A DNA stretch of 64,000 nucleotides from Roseateles toxinivorans (GTDB lineage Bacteria; Pseudomonadota; Gammaproteobacteria; Burkholderiales; Burkholderiaceae_C): positions 1 to 64,000 of the forward strand of contig CAMDHE010000003.1 in NCBI GenBank assembly GCA_945898095.1, read 5' to 3'. The notes beneath the pieces are model-generated. The model had not been told where the DNA came from and did no database searches. It saw only the letters and a list, made by a program, of their open reading frames with translations. Every line of letters starts with the position of its first letter. Position 1 is the stretch's first letter. A program made the position numbers and the translations under genes. Shown piece by piece: positions 21,005 to 31,284 of this stretch.

Positions 21005-23059
21005 TCAGCTTGCAGCGACTACCTCCGGGCTGACAAGGTCATCACCCGGCAGGTCGTCAGATGTCAGGTCAATGGCCAGGGTCAGCGGGCCGCTGCCTGC
21101 GGTCTCATCGTCGTCTATGTTGTCGGCCATTTGCGGCGCCTCATCGAGGCGCTCGATCAGGGACGCATGCAGGTCCAGCGTCATCTCGTCGGTGCCGGTG
21201 ATGCGTACGCGCACATGGGTGCCGCGTGGCAGCGCATCGCAGCCCGCGACTTTGAAGACCAGAGGAAGGTCGTCGGCTCGCACCAGACCATCCTTCATCA
21301 CGACGGCGTTCAGTTCGGCGATCTGCATCTGCGTCACGTAGCGCAGCGTCCAGAAGCGCTCGATGCCGTTCTGGAAACCGTTGTATTCAGCATAAGCTGA
21401 GTCAAAACCCGAGATGATCGAGAACAGCTGTGCGTCCTTGGGCTTGAACGGCGCCACCAGGGCCGCGGTGCGGCCATGCCTGGCGCAGGCAATGATCTGC
21501 CATTGATTGACCAGATCAACATAGCGGCGCAGCGGCGAGGTGGCCCAGGTGTATTGCGCCACTCCGAGGCCGGCATGCGGCTGGGCCTTGGTGCCCATTC
21601 GCACCTTGATGCCTGGTGCCATGCTGGCTTGGCTGCGATAGATGCCCGGCAGACCCAGTTCATTCAGCCAGCCGCCCCAGGTCGAATTGGCCAGAATCAT
21701 CGCTTCGGCAACGATCAGATCAAGCGGTGCGCCGCGCTGTCGGGTGCTGATGCTGACCAGCTCGCTGCCGTCAGGTTCGCCGGGCGAGGCCTGCGGATTG
21801 GCGGCGCTCAGGCGGAAGTTGTAATCGGGGCGGTTGAAGTTCTCGGGCTTGCCACGCACGACTTCGCGCTGCGCTTTCAATGACTTTGCAAGCCGGAAGG
21901 CGAAAGCCAGTTCAGGCGCGAATGCATAGTCGGCAGTCTCCTCGCCGGTCAGCGTCGCCTCGGTGATCAAGGCATCGAGCTTGTCATGGCGCAGATTGGC
22001 CTTGATCGGTACCAGTTCGAGCTTTGTCTGGCTGCTCTGGACTGCCAACGTGGCCTCGTCGAGCGTCACATACAGGGAGACGGCCGGGCAATTGCGCCCC
22101 TCGATCAGCGTATAGGCCTGCACCACCTCGTCGGGCAGCATGGTCAGCTTCCAGCCCGGCATATAGACGGTTGAAAGCCGCTCGCGCGCAACCCGGTCGA
22201 TCGCCGAATCAGGCTGGAATGCCAGGCCGGGCGCGGCGATATGGACACCGAAGATGATGGTGCCGCTGCCCAATCCTTGCACCGACAGCGCATCGTCGAT
22301 CTCGGTGGTGGCCGAATCGTCAATCGAGAAAGCGCTGACCTGCGCCAGCGGCAACTCGTCCTTGATCTCGGGTGCGACCAAGGCCGGGAATCCATGGCCG
22401 GCGGGGAATTGCTCGAACAGGAAGCGCTTCCAGTGGAACTGATAGGCGCTGCTGATGGCGCCAGCCGCTTTCAACAAATCCAATGGCGCTTTGTGCGAAC
22501 GACGCGTCGCTTCGAGGACGGCTTTGTATTCAGGGCCGTTCTTGTCGGGTTTGAAGAGGATCTTGTAGATTTGCTCGCGCACCGACTCGGGGCAGCTGCC
22601 TGCGGCCAGGTCGGTTGCCCATTGTTCGATCTGCAGGCCCTGCAGGCGCTTGCGCTCAAGCCCCAGCAAGGCGGCCTTGACGATTTCTTCGGGCGCCTTC
22701 TTGAACATGCCTTTGCCGGCGCGACGGAAGTAATGCGGCGCGTCGAAGAGTCTGAACAGGGCTGCGGCCTGATGCGCGATGCCGGCCTTGGCGTCAAAAT
22801 ATTCACGCGCCAAATCGGCAAAACCGAATTCGTTGTCGGGGGCGAATTCCCAGGCCAAGTCGAGGTCGATTTCCTGCGCCAGTCGCTGGGCCTCGGCAAT
22901 CAGCTCAGCAGGCGCTGGTTTTTCGAACTTGAGCAGCACATTGGCTGCCTTCACTTTGACGCGTTTGCCCGAATCCAGCTCGATTTGCATCGAACTATCG
23001 GCTTCAGACATCACGCGGCCGGCGAGGAATTTTCCGGCGTCATCGAACAGAGCAAACAT
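21005..23059 (-). CDS. RNB-domain exoribonuclease (RNase II/R family)
   Basis: SIDDSATTEIDDALSV; HIAAPGLAFQPDSAID; YTWATSPLRRYVDLVNQWQI. Confidence 0.88.
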   Translation of the reverse strand: MFALFDDAGKFLAGRVMSEADSSMQIELDSGKRVKVKAANVLLKFEKPAPAELIAEAQRLAQEIDLDLAWEFAPDNEFGFADLAREYFDAKAGIAHQAAALFRLFDAPHYFRRAGKGMFKKAPEEIVKAALLGLERKRLQGLQIEQWATDLAAGSCPESVREQIYKILFKPDKNGPEYKAVLEATRRSHKAPLDLLKAAGAISSAYQFHWKRFLFEQFPAGHGFPALVAPEIKDELPLAQVSAFSIDDSATTEIDDALSVQGLGSGTIIFGVHIAAPGLAFQPDSAIDRVARERLSTVYMPGWKLTMLPDEVVQAYTLIEGRNCPAVSLYVTLDEATLAVQSSQTKLELVPIKANLRHDKLDALITEATLTGEETADYAFAPELAFAFRLAKSLKAQREVVRGKPENFNRPDYNFRLSAANPQASPGEPDGSELVSISTRQRGAPLDLIVAEAMILANSTWGGWLNELGLPGIYRSQASMAPGIKVRMGTKAQPHAGLGVAQYTWATSPLRRYVDLVNQWQIIACARHGRTAALVAPFKPKDAQLFSIISGFDSAYAEYNGFQNGIERFWTLRYVTQMQIAELNAVVMKDGLVRADDLPLVFKVAGCDALPRGTHVRVRITGTDEMTLDLHASLIERLDEAPQMADNIDDDETAGSGPLTLAIDLTSDDLPGDDLVSPEVVAAS

Positions 23060-23126
23060 ATGGGTGCCATTGTCGCTGATCAGCCGCCCTGGCCCGCAAA
23101 GCGCAACTCACGGCGGCGGGTGAGTA

Positions 23127-23918
23127 TCAGCCTGCAACGGCGAGCATCACTGCCGATGACTTGAAGACTGCGCTGGCCGCCTGGCCGATGCTCAGGGACA
23201 TCGCCTCGACTGCGTCATTGGTGACGCTGGCGGTGATGACAACGCCGCCTGGCAGCGTCAAGCCGATCAGCGACGAGACGGCACCCCGCGCGATCCGCGA
23301 GATGCTGCCGGCGAGCTGGTTGCTGGCAGACAGCTTGTAGCCGGCGAAGTCGCCGACCAGCACGACGCTCGAAGCTTTCACCATTGCGAGGGCTTCCTGG
23401 CCCTGCTGCAAGTCGAGTTGCAAGGCAGCGCTGCTGCTCAGCGCCACCGTGATCGCCTGTCCGCCGCGCAAGGCGAGCCTGACTTCGGTGGTCACCGGCC
23501 CGGACTGGATGGCGTCAATGGTTCCGCTGAACTGGTTGCGGGCGCTGGTTTTCATCGCAATTCTCCTCAAGGTTCCGGCCAGGGCCGGTTGTGCAGTAAT
23601 CCAGGCCTCCTGCTCATGCAGAAAGTCGGTATGGGCGCGCTGCAACTGCTTCCAGGCATCGAGCAGAGCCTGGCCTGCAAGCGTCAGCTGGCTGCCGCCA
23701 CCGCCCCGGCCGCCGGTGCTGCGGGTCAGCAAGGCTTCATGGGACAGATTGGCGGCAGTTTCAAGCAACAGCCAAGCACCCTTGTAGCTGTAGCCGGCGG
23801 TGCTGGCGCCACGGCTGATCGAGCCGGTGGCGGCGACCGCTTCCAGCAGCGCAAAGAACCGCGCATCGAGCCGGCCCGCCAGACGCAACTCGCCGCTGAG
23901 AATTCTTGGCTCAGCCAT
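23127..23918 (-). CDS. modE: Molybdate-responsive regulator ModE (HTH plus TOBE domains)
   Basis: N-terminal ModE-like HTH GSISRGASTAGYSYKGAWLLLE; two Mop/TOBE repeats SARNQFSGTIDAIQSG and SASNQLAGSISRIARG. Confidence 0.88.
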   Translation of the reverse strand: MAEPRILSGELRLAGRLDARFFALLEAVAATGSISRGASTAGYSYKGAWLLLETAANLSHEALLTRSTGGRGGGGSQLTLAGQALLDAWKQLQRAHTDFLHEQEAWITAQPALAGTLRRIAMKTSARNQFSGTIDAIQSGPVTTEVRLALRGGQAITVALSSSAALQLDLQQGQEALAMVKASSVVLVGDFAGYKLSASNQLAGSISRIARGAVSSLIGLTLPGGVVITASVTNDAVEAMSLSIGQAASAVFKSSAVMLAVAG

Positions 23919-24690
23919 CTCGGTCTGGGTCGAGCAATTGACCGATGCGGCGTGCCTGCGGATGCGGCATTTGGCCGGGGTTCTCGGGACTGAAAAATTC
24001 GCTCGCCGTACCGCTGTGCAGATCGATTTGCCGCATGACCTGGCCCTGCTCGATCACCAGCGCTTCATCGGCCAGCGCCAGCACATCGTCGATATCGTGG
24101 CTGATCATCACGATCGGGATCTGCCATTGTTCGCGCAACTGCTTCAGTTGTTCGCGCATGCCGCGCCGCAGCAGCGGGTTCAAGGCGGCAAAGGGCTCGT
24201 CCAGCAGCAGCAACTCGGGTCTGCAGGCCAGCGCGCGAGCCAACGCAACGCGTTGCTGCTGACCTCCTGACAGGTCGATCGGCCTGGCTTGGGCCAATCC
24301 CTGCAGATCGAAACGCTGTAAAAGCGTTGTGACCCAATCCTGGTTTTCGCGGCTCAAGCGCGGTTGGTGCCAACTGCACAGGCCGAAGCCGATGTTGGCG
24401 CGGACCGATAGATGCGGAAACAGGGCATAGCTCTGGAACAGATAGCCGATGCGACGCTCGGCAGGCGCCAAGTTGATGCCATGCTGTGAATCGAACAAGC
24501 TGCGCCCGCCAATTCGCACATGGCCAGCGTCGGGGCGCAATAGGCCGGCCATCGCCTGCAATGTCAACGATTTGCCGGCGCCGGATGGTCCGAACAGCGC
24601 CAACACCGGCGCAGCCGAACTGAAACTCATACGCAGCCCGAAGCGGCGCTGTTTGTCGCGAAGGCTCAGCTTGAAATCGACATCGATCAT
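23911..24690 (-). CDS. modC: Molybdate ABC transporter ATP-binding protein
   Basis: Walker A GPSGAGKSLTLQ, signature LSGGQQQRVALARAL, in mod operon. Confidence 0.88.
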   Translation of the reverse strand: MIDVDFKLSLRDKQRRFGLRMSFSSAAPVLALFGPSGAGKSLTLQAMAGLLRPDAGHVRIGGRSLFDSQHGINLAPAERRIGYLFQSYALFPHLSVRANIGFGLCSWHQPRLSRENQDWVTTLLQRFDLQGLAQARPIDLSGGQQQRVALARALACRPELLLLDEPFAALNPLLRRGMREQLKQLREQWQIPIVMISHDIDDVLALADEALVIEQGQVMRQIDLHSGTASEFFSPENPGQMPHPQARRIGQLLDPDRDG

Positions 24691-25424
24691 GGTCTGGAAA
24701 ATCCATGGTTGATCAAGCTCTGCTGGGCTGCAGCCGATTGCAGATAGTCGACGAATTGCTGAGCCAGCAGCGGTTGCTTCGCTTCGCGGGCGACTGCCAC
24801 CGGGTATTTCGCCCAGCCGGCGAATTGTTCGACGATGCGCACCTGCCCCTTCATTGACAGCGCGTCGCTGCGGTAGACCAAACCAGCTTGCGCCTCACCG
24901 CGGGCGACATGGGCTAGGGCCTGGCGAACATTTCCGGCCTGCACATATTTCGGCAGCAGTTTTTCCCAAAGGCCGGCCTTTTCAAGCGTTTGGCGGGCAT
25001 AGCGGCCGGCAGGTACGCTGGCCGGATTGCCGATCGCGATGCGCCGAACGTCATTTCGATTCAAGTCGTTCAACTGCCGCAGCGGCAAACCATCTTGCGC
25101 CGGGACGATCAGCACCAACTGGTTGGCGCTGAAGTTGCGCCGGCTGCCAGGAACGATCAGTTGCTGGCGCTGCGCGCTATCCATGCTTTCCTGGTCGGCG
25201 CTGGCGATCAGGTCGACCGGCGCTCCTTGAGCGAGTTGCTGCACCAGCAATGACGAAGCTGCAAAGTTCAGGCGCAGATGGGTTCCGGGGTGAGCCGCTT
25301 CGAAGTTGTGGCTGATCTCGCGCATCGCATCGCTGAGGCTTGAAGCCGCCGAGATCGTCAGCTGCTGCGCATTGACCAGCAAGGGCCAAGCCAGGAGCAA
25401 GGTCAGGAGCCAGCGCATTCGCAA
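24687..25424 (-). CDS. modA: Molybdate ABC transporter substrate-binding protein
   Basis: Signal peptide, LTISAASSLSDAMREISHNFEAAHPG, NFAASSLLVQQLAQGAPVDLIASAD. Confidence 0.92.
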   Translation of the reverse strand: MRMRWLLTLLLAWPLLVNAQQLTISAASSLSDAMREISHNFEAAHPGTHLRLNFAASSLLVQQLAQGAPVDLIASADQESMDSAQRQQLIVPGSRRNFSANQLVLIVPAQDGLPLRQLNDLNRNDVRRIAIGNPASVPAGRYARQTLEKAGLWEKLLPKYVQAGNVRQALAHVARGEAQAGLVYRSDALSMKGQVRIVEQFAGWAKYPVAVAREAKQPLLAQQFVDYLQSAAAQQSLINHGFSRP

Positions 25425-25425
25425 C

Positions 25426-26100
25426 TCAAGCGCGGCTGAAAAGCCGCCGGGACAACATCAAGACGGCCATCGCGAGCGCCGAAGTCAGCAGCACCAGCCA
25501 CAGCGCGGTGTCATCGTTGCCACTCTGCACCGCATCGTAAATCGCCATCGAAGCGGTCTGTGTTTGTTTCGGGATCGAGCCTGCGACCATCAGCGAAGCG
25601 CCGAATTCGCCCATCGCACGGGCGAAAGCCAGCAGGCTACCGGCCAGAATGCCGGGCCAGGCCAGGGGCAGGGTGATGCGCAGGAACACGCCCCAGGGCG
25701 TTTGCCGCAAGGTCCTCGCCGCAGCCTCCAGGGCTGGATCGACCGCGCCGAACGCAGCCCGCGCCGACTGCAGGACCAGCGGCAAGGCCACCAGCGTCGA
25801 GGCCAGCACGGCGCCATGCCAACTGAAGATGATCGAATAATCGAAGTGCTCATGCAGCCAACCACCTAGCGCACTACGCCGCCCCATCAGCACCAGCAGG
25901 CCGTAGCCGACGACGGTCGGTGGCAGTACCAAGGGCAACATGCAGGCAGCCTCGAGCAGGCCTGAACCGGGAAAAGATCGGCGTGCAAACAGCCAGCCCA
26001 GCGCAACGCCGGCGATCAAGGCCAGCAGCGTGGCCACGCCGGCCACTTGCATTGACAGCAGCAGCGGAAACCAGTCGAGCGTCGAAAAGGTGGCGAGCAT
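25426..26100 (-). CDS. modB: Molybdate ABC transporter permease
   Basis: MLATFSTLDWFPLLLSMQVAGVATLLALIAGVALGWLFARR; EAA loop ARTLRQTPWGVFLRITLPLAWPGI; ARAMGEFGASLMVAG. Confidence 0.92.
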   Translation of the reverse strand: MLATFSTLDWFPLLLSMQVAGVATLLALIAGVALGWLFARRSFPGSGLLEAACMLPLVLPPTVVGYGLLVLMGRRSALGGWLHEHFDYSIIFSWHGAVLASTLVALPLVLQSARAAFGAVDPALEAAARTLRQTPWGVFLRITLPLAWPGILAGSLLAFARAMGEFGASLMVAGSIPKQTQTASMAIYDAVQSGNDDTALWLVLLTSALAMAVLMLSRRLFSRA

Positions 26101-26126
26101 TCGTTATGTAATGAGCTACATAACGA
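26101..26126. promoter_or_regulatory. Putative ModE operator directly abutting the modB start codon
   Basis: Perfect palindrome TCGTTATGTA atgagc TACATAACGA, resembling the ModE box (CGTTATATA-N6-TATATAACG as recalled). Confidence 0.82.
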
Positions 26127-26184
26127 TCATAGCCTTGTTCACGCCGCAGGTTCTTGTCTGGCCTGGTCAGAACCCGGGCCGGCG

Positions 26185-28767
26185 TTATCCGGCGGCGATT
26201 CGCATTGCCAGATGAGCCAAGGCATCTTCTACCTGGTCGACCAGTACAAGGCATAGGTCGCCTGGCTCAAGCCTGGCCAAGGCCTTGTCGATGGCGATGA
26301 ATTCACCCTGGATTTCAGCGACGAAGCTGGTGCGGCTGGCACCTTGCAGACCTTCGCGCAACAGGGCCAGTACCTCGCCATCGGCGCGCCCGCGCTGGCA
26401 GGCATCTTCAAACAGGATCACCTCGTCAAACGCTGCGCCAAGGACCTGGGTCTGCTCGATGATGTCGTTGTCGCGCCGGTCGCCGGCGCCGCTGATCACC
26501 ACCGAACGCTTCTTGCCCGGCAGCGCCTGCACGGCGGCGACCAGCGCACGCATTGCATCAGCGTTGTGGCCATAGTCGGCAATGACGGTGGCGCCGCGGT
26601 AGTCCATCACATTGAAGCGACCCGGTGCGTTGTCCGCATCGTTGGCAAAGCTGGCAAGTCCGCGCCGCACCGTGTCCCAGTCGAGTCCGACACCCCAAGC
26701 AGCAGCGACCGACGCCATCGCGTTCTCGACCTGAAATCCGATGGCGCCGCCGCGGGTGATCGGAATGTCGCGTAATGCAATGTTCTCGCGCCAACTGCCC
26801 TGCGCTGCGACCAGCATCTCGCCATCGATGAAGACGCAGCGCTTGCCTTGCGCGCGGTGTGTGGCCATCAGCGGATGATGCCGGTCAGCCGCAAAAAATA
26901 TCACCTGGCCCGGACAGGCCGCAGCCATATTGGCGACTACCGGGTCCGCAGCATTGAGCACGGCATAGCCGCCGGGAGCGACGTTCTGCACGATCACGCG
27001 CTTGACCAGCGCGAGTTCGTCCACCGTATTGAGAAAATTCATCCCCAAATGGTCGCCGGCGCCCAGATTCGTCACCACCGCCACCTGGCAGCGGTCAAAA
27101 CCGAGGCCTTCACGCAAAATGCCACCGCGAGCGGTTTCGAAGACTGCTGCTTCAACGTCAGGGTGCATCAGCACATTGCGTGCGCTCTTCGGTCCCGAGC
27201 AGTCGCCGCTGTCGGTCTGTCGTCCGTCAATCGTCACGCCATCGGTATTGGTCATGCCGACCTTCAGTCCGCAGGTCGTGAACAGATGCGCAATCAAGCG
27301 TGTCGTTGTCGTCTTGCCATTGGTGCCACTGACGGCGACGACCGGGATGCGGCCGTCTTCCTGCTTGTTCGGGCCGGCGCCATAGAGATGCGCAATGATG
27401 GCTTCGCCGACATTGCGACCCTTGCCATATGAAGGCGACAAGTGCATGCGCAGACCCGGCGCAGCATTGACTTCAACGATGCCGCCGCTTTGTTCTTCAA
27501 GCGGCCGCAACACGCTCTCGGTGACGATGTCGACGCCGCATACATGCAGACCGACGACCTGGGCGGCAGCAATCGCGCGGGCGGCAACTTCTGGGTGCAC
27601 ATCGTCGGTCACATCGGTGGCAGTGCCACCGGTTGACAAATTGGCATTGTTGCGCAAGATCACCCGGCGGCCTTTTTCAGGCACCGACTCAGGAGTCAGA
27701 CCCTGCATTTCCAAGCGGGCTACAGCGATCTCGTCAAAGCGGATCTTGGTCAGCGAGGTCGCGTGGCCATCGCCACGTTTCGGGTCGGCATTGACCCGGT
27801 CGACCAGTTGTTTGACTTGATGCTTGCCATCGCCGATCACATGTGGCGGGTCGCGCCTGGCTGCGGCAACCAATTTGTCGCCGACGACCAGCAGTCGGTA
27901 GTCGCTGCCGGGCAGAAATTTCTCCACCATCACATGACCGATTTCCTCAGCGACACGGTAAGCGTTTTCCATGTCTTCACGCGTGTTGACATTGACCGTC
28001 ACACCCTTGCCCTGGTTGCCGTCCTGCGGCTTGACCACGACCGGCAGGCCGATTTCTACCGCCACCTGCCAGGCTTCGTCGATGCTGTCGACCGGCTGAC
28101 CGAGCGGCACCGGCACACCAGCCGACTGCAACAGGCGTTTGCTCAAGTCCTTGTCCTGGGCGATTGATTCAGAAACGGCGCTGGTCGCGTCGACCTCGGC
28201 CGCCCAGATGCGGCGCTGCTTGGCGCCCCAGCCGAACTGCACCAGGCTTCCCTGTGTCAGCCTACGGTAGGGGACGCCGCGCGCTACCGCTGCATCGACG
28301 ATCGCACCGGTTGAAGGCCCGAGCCGCACATCCTCATCGAGTTCGCGCAGTTTCGCCAAGCTGGCGTCGACATCGAAGCTGCCATCGTCGCGTGCGGCTT
28401 CAACCAAGCGGCAGGCCGCCTCGAAGGCAAGCCGACCGACATCTTCCTCGCTGTACTCGACCACGACCTGGAAACTGCCCGGCTCGCTGGTTACATGGGT
28501 GCGGCTGAAAGTGACCGGGCAGCCGGCCTGCGCCTGCAAAGCCAGCGTTGCCTGTTCCAGCACATGGGCCAGCGAAATCAGCGGATGCTGGGTGCTGGCC
28601 GGGCGCAAAGCACCGATGCTGGGGAACATCGCGCGCAACCTGGCTTCAAAACCCGGCAGATTGGCGATCGACAACTCGACCTCATTGCAATGAACAATCG
28701 CTTCGATGGCCGTATGCCGGCTCCACATATTCGGGCCACGCAAGGCCCTTGTGCGAGAAACTTCCAT
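26185..28767 (-). CDS. cphA: Cyanophycin synthetase
   Basis: ATP-grasp plus Mur-ligase-like domain [44 protein letters not shown]. Confidence 0.94.
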   Translation of the reverse strand: MEVSRTRALRGPNMWSRHTAIEAIVHCNEVELSIANLPGFEARLRAMFPSIGALRPASTQHPLISLAHVLEQATLALQAQAGCPVTFSRTHVTSEPGSFQVVVEYSEEDVGRLAFEAACRLVEAARDDGSFDVDASLAKLRELDEDVRLGPSTGAIVDAAVARGVPYRRLTQGSLVQFGWGAKQRRIWAAEVDATSAVSESIAQDKDLSKRLLQSAGVPVPLGQPVDSIDEAWQVAVEIGLPVVVKPQDGNQGKGVTVNVNTREDMENAYRVAEEIGHVMVEKFLPGSDYRLLVVGDKLVAAARRDPPHVIGDGKHQVKQLVDRVNADPKRGDGHATSLTKIRFDEIAVARLEMQGLTPESVPEKGRRVILRNNANLSTGGTATDVTDDVHPEVAARAIAAAQVVGLHVCGVDIVTESVLRPLEEQSGGIVEVNAAPGLRMHLSPSYGKGRNVGEAIIAHLYGAGPNKQEDGRIPVVAVSGTNGKTTTTRLIAHLFTTCGLKVGMTNTDGVTIDGRQTDSGDCSGPKSARNVLMHPDVEAAVFETARGGILREGLGFDRCQVAVVTNLGAGDHLGMNFLNTVDELALVKRVIVQNVAPGGYAVLNAADPVVANMAAACPGQVIFFAADRHHPLMATHRAQGKRCVFIDGEMLVAAQGSWRENIALRDIPITRGGAIGFQVENAMASVAAAWGVGLDWDTVRRGLASFANDADNAPGRFNVMDYRGATVIADYGHNADAMRALVAAVQALPGKKRSVVISGAGDRRDNDIIEQTQVLGAAFDEVILFEDACQRGRADGEVLALLREGLQGASRTSFVAEIQGEFIAIDKALARLEPGDLCLVLVDQVEDALAHLAMRIAAG

Positions 28768-28814
28768 AGGTCAAGTCCGGTTTCGTTCAAGGATTGTTCT
28801 GGCGGGGCTGCTGC

Positions 28815-31016
28815 TTATATTCTGGCCTTGGTATCACCAGGCAGATTCGGCACAAAAGTATCCATGCCAGCTGAAATCAGCTCGGGTGAAATATTCAAGG
28901 CCCAGGCTGCGGCGACCGCAGCCAAGACCGTGGAGGCATCGACTTCGGCGCTGATCGCTCTCTTGCTGGCAGCAAAGCGACGCAGCAAGGCATCGACATT
29001 GGCGCCCGAAGTTTCCGATTGGCCTTGCGCAAGCACGGCCGCACCACGTTGCAAAAAGACCGCCCGGCCGCCCTTGGCACGATGCTCGGCCATAGCCGGC
29101 AGCTTGCCATCGGCCGCGTAGAGAATCACTTCGCCATCGCTGAGTTCAGCCATTTCAGTCAATCTTGGCACCGCCGCGTTGAGCACGGCAACGCCTTCGC
29201 CGAGCACGACATCGATTTGTGTGCGCAGCACTTTGTAGAGCTGGTCGTCGTTGTACACGTCGAATTCGGCCAGCGATTCAATCCCGTCCATGTCGGTGAC
29301 CACGCCGACTTGGCAGCGGTCATAGGACAGTCCATCGCGCAGCACCGAGGCTGCGCTGTTCTCGATCACGACTGCGTCGATGCCGCGGTTGATCAGCAAG
29401 CGGTGCGCAGCGTCCCAGCGCGCACTGTCCTTGCGCTCGACCTGACGGGTGCCCAGGAACAAGCCGTCGCGGCAGGCCAGCCCGACATGGCGGCCGTTCA
29501 AATGCAGCAACCAAGCGACCAGGCGGGAGATCGTCTGCGTACCGCGCGAGCCGGCCACACCGATGATCGGAATACGCCCGTTCTCCTCCTCGGCAAACAA
29601 ATGGTCGATGATCGCTTTGCCGACGGGCTGCGGTTTGCCTTCGGCAGGCTTCAAATGCATCAGCAGACCCGGGCCGGCATTGACTTCGACGACGGCGCCG
29701 CCCTGCTCGTGCAAGGGACGGCTGATGTCTTCGGCCACGACATCGACGCCGGCGATGTCAAGACCGACAACCCGTGCCGCCAGGGCCACCGCATATGCGA
29801 CCTCGGGGTGAACTTCGGCCGTGCAATCGATCGACACATTGCCATTGCGCTGAATCAGTACGCGGCGACCTGCTTCAGGAATGGCCGTCCCGCTCAAACC
29901 CTGGCGTTCCAGGTCAAGCAGGATGACCCCATCGCTGGCGGCGTTCAGGCGGTTCAGCGGAAATTCTTCGGTCAGTCCGCGCCGCGGGTCGGAATTGATC
30001 TGCAACTCGACCAGCTCGAGGACCGTTGACTTGCCATCGCCGAGCACCCAGGCGACTTCACCGCGCGCAGCAGCAACGAGTTGCCCGCCGACGACCAGCA
30101 AGCGGTGCTCATTGCCGCGGATATAGCGTTCGACCAGAACTTCGCTGCCATGGCGCTGGGCGACTTCGAAGGCGGCCAGGACATCGTCGCGCAGTTTCAA
30201 ATCCAGCGTCACGCCGCGGCCATGATTGCCATCGGACGGCTTGACGACGACCGGCAGCCCTAGATCTTCAGCGGCTTCCCAGGCTTCTTGAGCCGATTTG
30301 ACCGCCCGACCTTCGGGTACCGGCACACCGCAGGCTTTCAACAAGGTCTTGGTCAGATCCTTGTCGCCGGCGATGCCTTCGGCGATCGCGCTGGTCATAT
30401 CGGTCTCTGCCGTCCAGATCCGGCGCTGGCGCGCGCCATGGCCGAGTTGCACCAGATTGCCATCGTTGAGACGGATATGGGGAATGCGACGGTCGGTGGC
30501 TGCGGCGACGATGGCGGCGGTTGACGGACCAAGATAGCAATCATCGAGCTTGTCACGGACCCGGGTGACGGCGGCTTCGACATCGAAGGGCAGGCTGTTG
30601 ATCGTCGCCATCAACAAGGCATGACCTTCAGCCAGGGCGATACGGGCGACCTGTTCGTCACGGGCGCGGAACACCATGCGGTAGACGCCGCGGGTCGAGG
30701 TGCTGCGGGTCTGGCCAAAACCGGTGGGCATGCCCGAGAGGTTGAGTAATTCGATCACGACATGCTCAAGGACATGACCGCACCAGGTACCTTCGACCAA
30801 GCGCTGCATGAATCCGCCGCGCTCGCCGACGCCGCAATGGTGGTCACCCAGGGCCGGCAAGGCCTTGGTGATGCGATCGGTGAAACCGTCGAGCAGGTTG
30901 GTCGGCAAATCTTCCAGTTCGCCCAGATCCAGCCAGACCTCCAGCACCGGACGGTAAGTCCACATATTCGGACCGCGCAGATAATTGACGCGCAGCAGCT
31001 TGATATCGTTTCTCAT
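28815..31016 (-). CDS. Second cyanophycin synthetase paralogue (CphA'-like)
   Basis: LRVNYLRGPNMWTYRPVLEVWLDL; ATP-grasp; Mur-like P-loop replaced by IIGVAGSRGTQTISRLVAW. Confidence 0.88.
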   Translation of the reverse strand: MRNDIKLLRVNYLRGPNMWTYRPVLEVWLDLGELEDLPTNLLDGFTDRITKALPALGDHHCGVGERGGFMQRLVEGTWCGHVLEHVVIELLNLSGMPTGFGQTRSTSTRGVYRMVFRARDEQVARIALAEGHALLMATINSLPFDVEAAVTRVRDKLDDCYLGPSTAAIVAAATDRRIPHIRLNDGNLVQLGHGARQRRIWTAETDMTSAIAEGIAGDKDLTKTLLKACGVPVPEGRAVKSAQEAWEAAEDLGLPVVVKPSDGNHGRGVTLDLKLRDDVLAAFEVAQRHGSEVLVERYIRGNEHRLLVVGGQLVAAARGEVAWVLGDGKSTVLELVELQINSDPRRGLTEEFPLNRLNAASDGVILLDLERQGLSGTAIPEAGRRVLIQRNGNVSIDCTAEVHPEVAYAVALAARVVGLDIAGVDVVAEDISRPLHEQGGAVVEVNAGPGLLMHLKPAEGKPQPVGKAIIDHLFAEEENGRIPIIGVAGSRGTQTISRLVAWLLHLNGRHVGLACRDGLFLGTRQVERKDSARWDAAHRLLINRGIDAVVIENSAASVLRDGLSYDRCQVGVVTDMDGIESLAEFDVYNDDQLYKVLRTQIDVVLGEGVAVLNAAVPRLTEMAELSDGEVILYAADGKLPAMAEHRAKGGRAVFLQRGAAVLAQGQSETSGANVDALLRRFAASKRAISAEVDASTVLAAVAAAWALNISPELISAGMDTFVPNLPGDTKARI

Positions 31017-31284
31017 AGGTAGCTTGCCCGTTCAGGGCCGGACGCATTGACGAGGAATGAGGCAGGGCGTGATTGTGCGCCCAGTTCGGTATCAGTCAGG
31101 TGGAACCGTATGCCGATGGCAAAGCAGCTCATAGGGTTCGAGCCAAGCTTGCGCAGTCGCAGTATTTTCGCTGGCTGTTTCGGGGACAGATTGATGAATT
31201 GACCGGGCAGTGCACGGTCTTGAGTGAAAATCGGCCTTCAAACATTGCCAAGAGCCGATCCCGGCGTCTTGGCTGAAAAACATA

